A stretch of 28,376 bases of DNA from Stentor coeruleus (Eukaryota; Ciliophora; Heterotrichea; Heterotrichida; Stentoridae), in contig MPUH01000954.1 of NCBI GenBank assembly GCA_001970955.1, positions 1-28,376 on the forward strand, given 5' to 3'. Below the pieces are notes generated by a model that was not told where the DNA came from, made no database searches, and saw nothing but the letters and a program-made list of their open reading frames with translations. Shown piece after piece: positions 27,755 through 28,376 of this stretch (within the stretch, counting starts at the first letter, position 1; the number at the start of each line of letters is the position of its first letter). The translations under genes were made by a program, and so were the position numbers.

Positions 27755-28376
27755 CTATTCAGGGTTAAAATATAGTAAAGTAGATGGTGAAGGTGTTTTC
27801 TCCTTTTTAAACGGCTGATCAAGCACTCTGTACTGAGTTTTTATACTGTCAGCGAGTGAACTAAATCCAAGATCGTAATTATAAGGGACAAAGCCAAGAG
27901 CTGAGTTTGGAGTCATTGAAAGCAAAGGTGAAATCATCTTATATTCGTCATTTTTAGGCTTTTTATACTTGATTTCTGGTTTTCTTTCAATTTTTTTCAA
28001 TAAGCTTTTCCATCTATTTTTAACTTGATTTTCTGTTCTTCCTGAAAGCCCCTTAGCTATCTCACTCCATTTGTTCCCGATTTGATTTTGCATTTCGATT
28101 ATATACTGGTCCTCTTCATTAGCCCAATCTCCTTTCTTCAACCCTATATTCAAATGATTGAAATATCTCTCTCGGCATTGCTTTCCACGACGCAATGGAA
28201 CACCATTATGGACTATATTATTAAGTTCTCTTGCTATAGCTGACCATGCTTTTGTACCCCTTTCATCAGTAATTTTTTTAAGAGCTGCGTCTTCTTTTGC
28301 TACCCAAGGATGCCTGACTTGTAATTCTTCCCAACTTACATCTGAATTAAAAGGTTGGCATAAGGGCTGATATTGA
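27755..28376 (-). CDS. Two-repeat MYB DNA-binding protein (5' end outside window)
   Basis: The frame is open through the right edge of the window, so the N-terminus is missing; about 207 codons are present, ending in TAG. Two MYB repeats are visible. The first has HPWVAKEDAALKKITDERGT, AWSAIARELN and RRGKQCRERYFNHL. The second has KKGDWANEEDQYIIEMQNQI, KWSEIAKGLSGRTENQVKNR and WKSLL. Each has spaced tryptophans (first helix Trp, then AWS/KWS, then an aromatic) and a recognition helix (GKQCRERYFN, TENQVKNRWK) typical of R2R3-type factors. The C-terminal ~85 residues are basic then Pro/Ser-rich and probably disordered. It is likely a nuclear transcription factor. A start at the TTG near 28195 would cut the first repeat in half, so it is not used. 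Confidence 0.93.
   Translation of the reverse strand, partial: QYQPLCQPFNSDVSWEELQVRHPWVAKEDAALKKITDERGTKAWSAIARELNNIVHNGVPLRRGKQCRERYFNHLNIGLKKGDWANEEDQYIIEMQNQIGNKWSEIAKGLSGRTENQVKNRWKSLLKKIERKPEIKYKKPKNDEYKMISPLLSMTPNSALGFVPYNYDLGFSSLADSIKTQYRVLDQPFKKEKTPSPSTLLYFNPE

Overview
The window looks like a macronuclear contig from a heterotrich ciliate close to Stentor. Three observations support this. Five GT-AG introns of exactly 15 nt interrupt otherwise open genes. The DNA is very AT-rich, with short gaps between most genes. The genes read in the standard code: Trp is TGG throughout the long frames and TAG/TAA are the usual stops. The related Blepharisma (TGA = Trp) also has 15-nt introns, but nothing here needs TGA as sense. 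The gene families (DAD1, NFU1, MMAA, P2X, DHHC, CXC, MYB, IQ/LRR and RINGv-FHA proteins) are all eukaryotic. One N at 18475, flanked by an exact 33-nt duplication, marks a badly closed assembly gap.

Layout, left to right. 516-4017: a large LRR/IQ protein, probably ciliary or centrosomal, and the mitochondrial Fe-S scaffold NFU1, both on minus. 4556-6479: DAD1 (oligosaccharyltransferase, plus), a small one-helix protein (minus) and a two-intron CXC/LIN54-type DNA-binding protein (plus). 6480-9024: mostly AT-rich spacer with an inverted pair of diverged ~90-nt relics, a second small one-helix protein and a GC-richer short frame broken by one TAG. 9025-11620: an unknown plus-strand protein, then a P2X-type channel followed after only 5 nt by a DHHC palmitoyltransferase, both minus. 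12238-16647: a probable pseudokinase, a long spacer with coiled-coil-like relics, MMAA (B12-linked GTPase) and an unrecognised beta-rich protein, all minus. 18381-23457, plus strand: a synergin-gamma-like AP-1 accessory protein, a broken membrane RING-H2 gene and a two-intron RINGv+FHA protein. 23627-28376, minus strand: a TPR+IQ protein, a large 28-residue-repeat/zinc-cluster protein whose hidden first exon begins with a myristoylation-type MGC sequence, and the C-terminal part of a two-repeat MYB factor running off the window.

These are ordinary independent nuclear genes rather than an operon or pathway. Themes are calcium/calmodulin (IQ motifs), ubiquitin (RINGs), membrane lipidation (DHHC, MGC start) and mitochondrial cofactor work (NFU1, MMAA). 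The most unusual items are the P2X-type channel lacking most canonical ATP-contact residues, the lipid-anchor-type 28-residue-repeat/zinc protein, the pseudokinase, and the genes that are read correctly only after 15-nt introns or the assembly duplication are removed.
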